This document shows, one piece after another, positions 5,609-6,315 of a stretch of DNA of 6,315 nucleotides. The stretch comes from Bauldia sp. Lineage in GTDB: Bacteria; Pseudomonadota; Alphaproteobacteria; Rhizobiales; Kaistiaceae. The stretch is from assembly GCA_020442095.1 (NCBI GenBank), contig JAGRKY010000447.1, positions 1 to 6,315 of the forward strand. The letters are read 5' to 3'. The first letter of the stretch is position 1; each line of letters begins with the position of its first letter. Position numbers and translations under genes: made by a program. The notes under the pieces were generated by a model. It had not been told where the DNA came from. It was given only the letters and a program-made list of their open reading frames with translations, and did no database searches.

Positions 5609-6229
5609 ATGCTGACCATCTGGGGCGGACTGAAGTCCAACAATGTCCAGAAAGTCGTTTGGGCGGTTGAGGAACTCGGTGTCGACTATGACCTTGTCCC
5701 GGCGGGCATGGAGCATGGCGGGACAAGGACGCCGGACTTCAGGATGCTCAACCCCAATGGCTTGGTGCCGGTTATTGACGACGGCGGCTTCATATTGTGG
5801 GAATCGAACGCGATCGTTCGCTATCTTGGCGCCAGATATGGCGATGCATTCTTCTATCCGGCCGATCTTCAGGAGCGTGCCCTTGCGGATCGGTGGATGG
5901 ATTGGGCGAACCTTCAATTCTATTCGGCCTTGCGTCCCGCCTTCCAGCAGCTTGTCCGTATCGAAAGGCCGAGGCGCGATCTTGGTCAAATCGACGAGTC
6001 GCTGGCGAAGACGGAAACCTATGTGGCAATCCTGGACCGGCATCTGGCGGACAAGGAGTTCGCCAATGGCGCGCATTTTTCGATGGCCGACATATGCCTT
6101 GCCGTCATCGCCCATCGATGGATGGGGCTGCCTGTCGACAGAACGGCGCGGCCACATCTTGAGCGCTGGATTCGAACGGTTCGCGAGCGCGAGGCAGCGA
6201 AGAAGATATTGGTCCTGCCATTGAGGTAG
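5609..6229 (+). CDS. Glutathione S-transferase family protein
   Basis: Cytoplasmic GST-fold protein of 206 residues, probably conjugating or transferring glutathione to an unknown electrophile. The N-terminal thioredoxin-like domain (about 1-80) shows LKSNNVQKVVWAVEELGVDY (8-27), where the serine or asparagines at 10-12 occupy the usual glutathione-activating spot, then the cis-proline segment NPNGLVPVI (48-56) and ESNAI (65-69), which binds the glutamyl part of glutathione. The all-helical C-terminal domain contains the N-capping box FSMAD (157-161). Start at ATG 5609 is supported by GGAGGA (5594-5599). Codon use differs from the dgoKA genes: 14 of the first 60 codons end in A or T against 8 of 60 in dgoA by my hand count, and the proportion rises afterward, which hints at a different history. 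No functional link to the sugar genes is evident. Confidence 0.93.
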   Translation: MLTIWGGLKSNNVQKVVWAVEELGVDYDLVPAGMEHGGTRTPDFRMLNPNGLVPVIDDGGFILWESNAIVRYLGARYGDAFFYPADLQERALADRWMDWANLQFYSALRPAFQQLVRIERPRRDLGQIDESLAKTETYVAILDRHLADKEFANGAHFSMADICLAVIAHRWMGLPVDRTARPHLERWIRTVREREAAKKILVLPLR

Positions 6230-6310
6230 CGGCGCCAGTTCGTGAGTCGAAAGCTGAAACGCACCCCGGGCGGCAGTGAAGGGGCCGTTCCCGAAAAAGG
6301 AGGATCGGCC

Positions 6311-6315
6311 ATGGC
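6311..6315 (+). CDS. Start of a further gene (only the first codon and two bases inside the window)
   Basis: An ATG at 6311 follows a near-consensus Shine-Dalgarno AAGGAGGA (6297-6304) with seven bases between GGAGG and the ATG. Such a strong site 81 bases after the GST stop makes a real gene start likely. The product cannot be told from one codon. Confidence 0.55.

Noticed and set aside
5534..6157. 207-codon minus-strand frame opposite the GST gene
   Set aside because: The plus-strand gene has clear GST motifs and a good ribosome binding site; the minus-strand frame has neither and is taken as a shadow.

Overview
The window looks like a piece of a chromosome or large plasmid from a GC-rich alphaproteobacterium, most likely of the Hyphomicrobiales/Rhizobiales. 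This rests on strong G/C third-position codon use, on a ThuE-type sugar-binding protein of the rhizobial kind, and on a divergent LacI-family regulator. The gene content is a carbohydrate uptake and catabolism locus. No mobile element, CRISPR array, rRNA or tRNA is visible.

Left part (1-2450, minus strand): a sugar ABC transporter operon read right to left. It starts with a periplasmic solute-binding protein (1004-2269). A 156-base gap with two hairpins follows, then a MalF/ThuF-type permease (847 down to the left edge, C-terminus cut off). The second permease and the ATPase are presumably beyond the left edge.

Control region (2270-2638): a divergent promoter region between the transporter operon and the regulator. 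It holds a good sigma70-type promoter for the transporter. A perfect 16-base palindrome sits at the predicted transcription start. A second palindrome with the same AAAGCGCTTT core lies just upstream of the regulator. The two centres are 210 bp apart, close to 20 helical turns. A 20-codon upstream ORF with a strong ribosome binding site precedes the binding-protein gene.

Centre (2639-5333, plus strand): a LacI/GalR-type regulator starting at TTG, a 98-base gap with two hairpins, then dgoK (2-dehydro-3-deoxygalactonokinase) and dgoA (2-dehydro-3-deoxy-6-phosphogalactonate aldolase), which overlap by ATGA. DgoK and DgoA are the last two steps of the De Ley-Doudoroff route, yielding pyruvate and glyceraldehyde-3-phosphate. 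A reasonable inference is that the transporter imports a sugar, perhaps a galactoside, that drains into this route, with the LacI protein repressing import until the sugar is present.

Right part (5334-6315, plus strand): a 275-base gap with no gene, a glutathione S-transferase-family gene with noticeably more A/T-ending codons than its neighbours, and the first bases of another gene (start at 6311) behind a near-consensus ribosome binding site.

Nothing here amounts to a wholly new system. The points most worth checking are the phased operator pair, the short leader ORF, the hairpins between genes, and the pairing of a ThuE-type transporter with the dgoKA genes.
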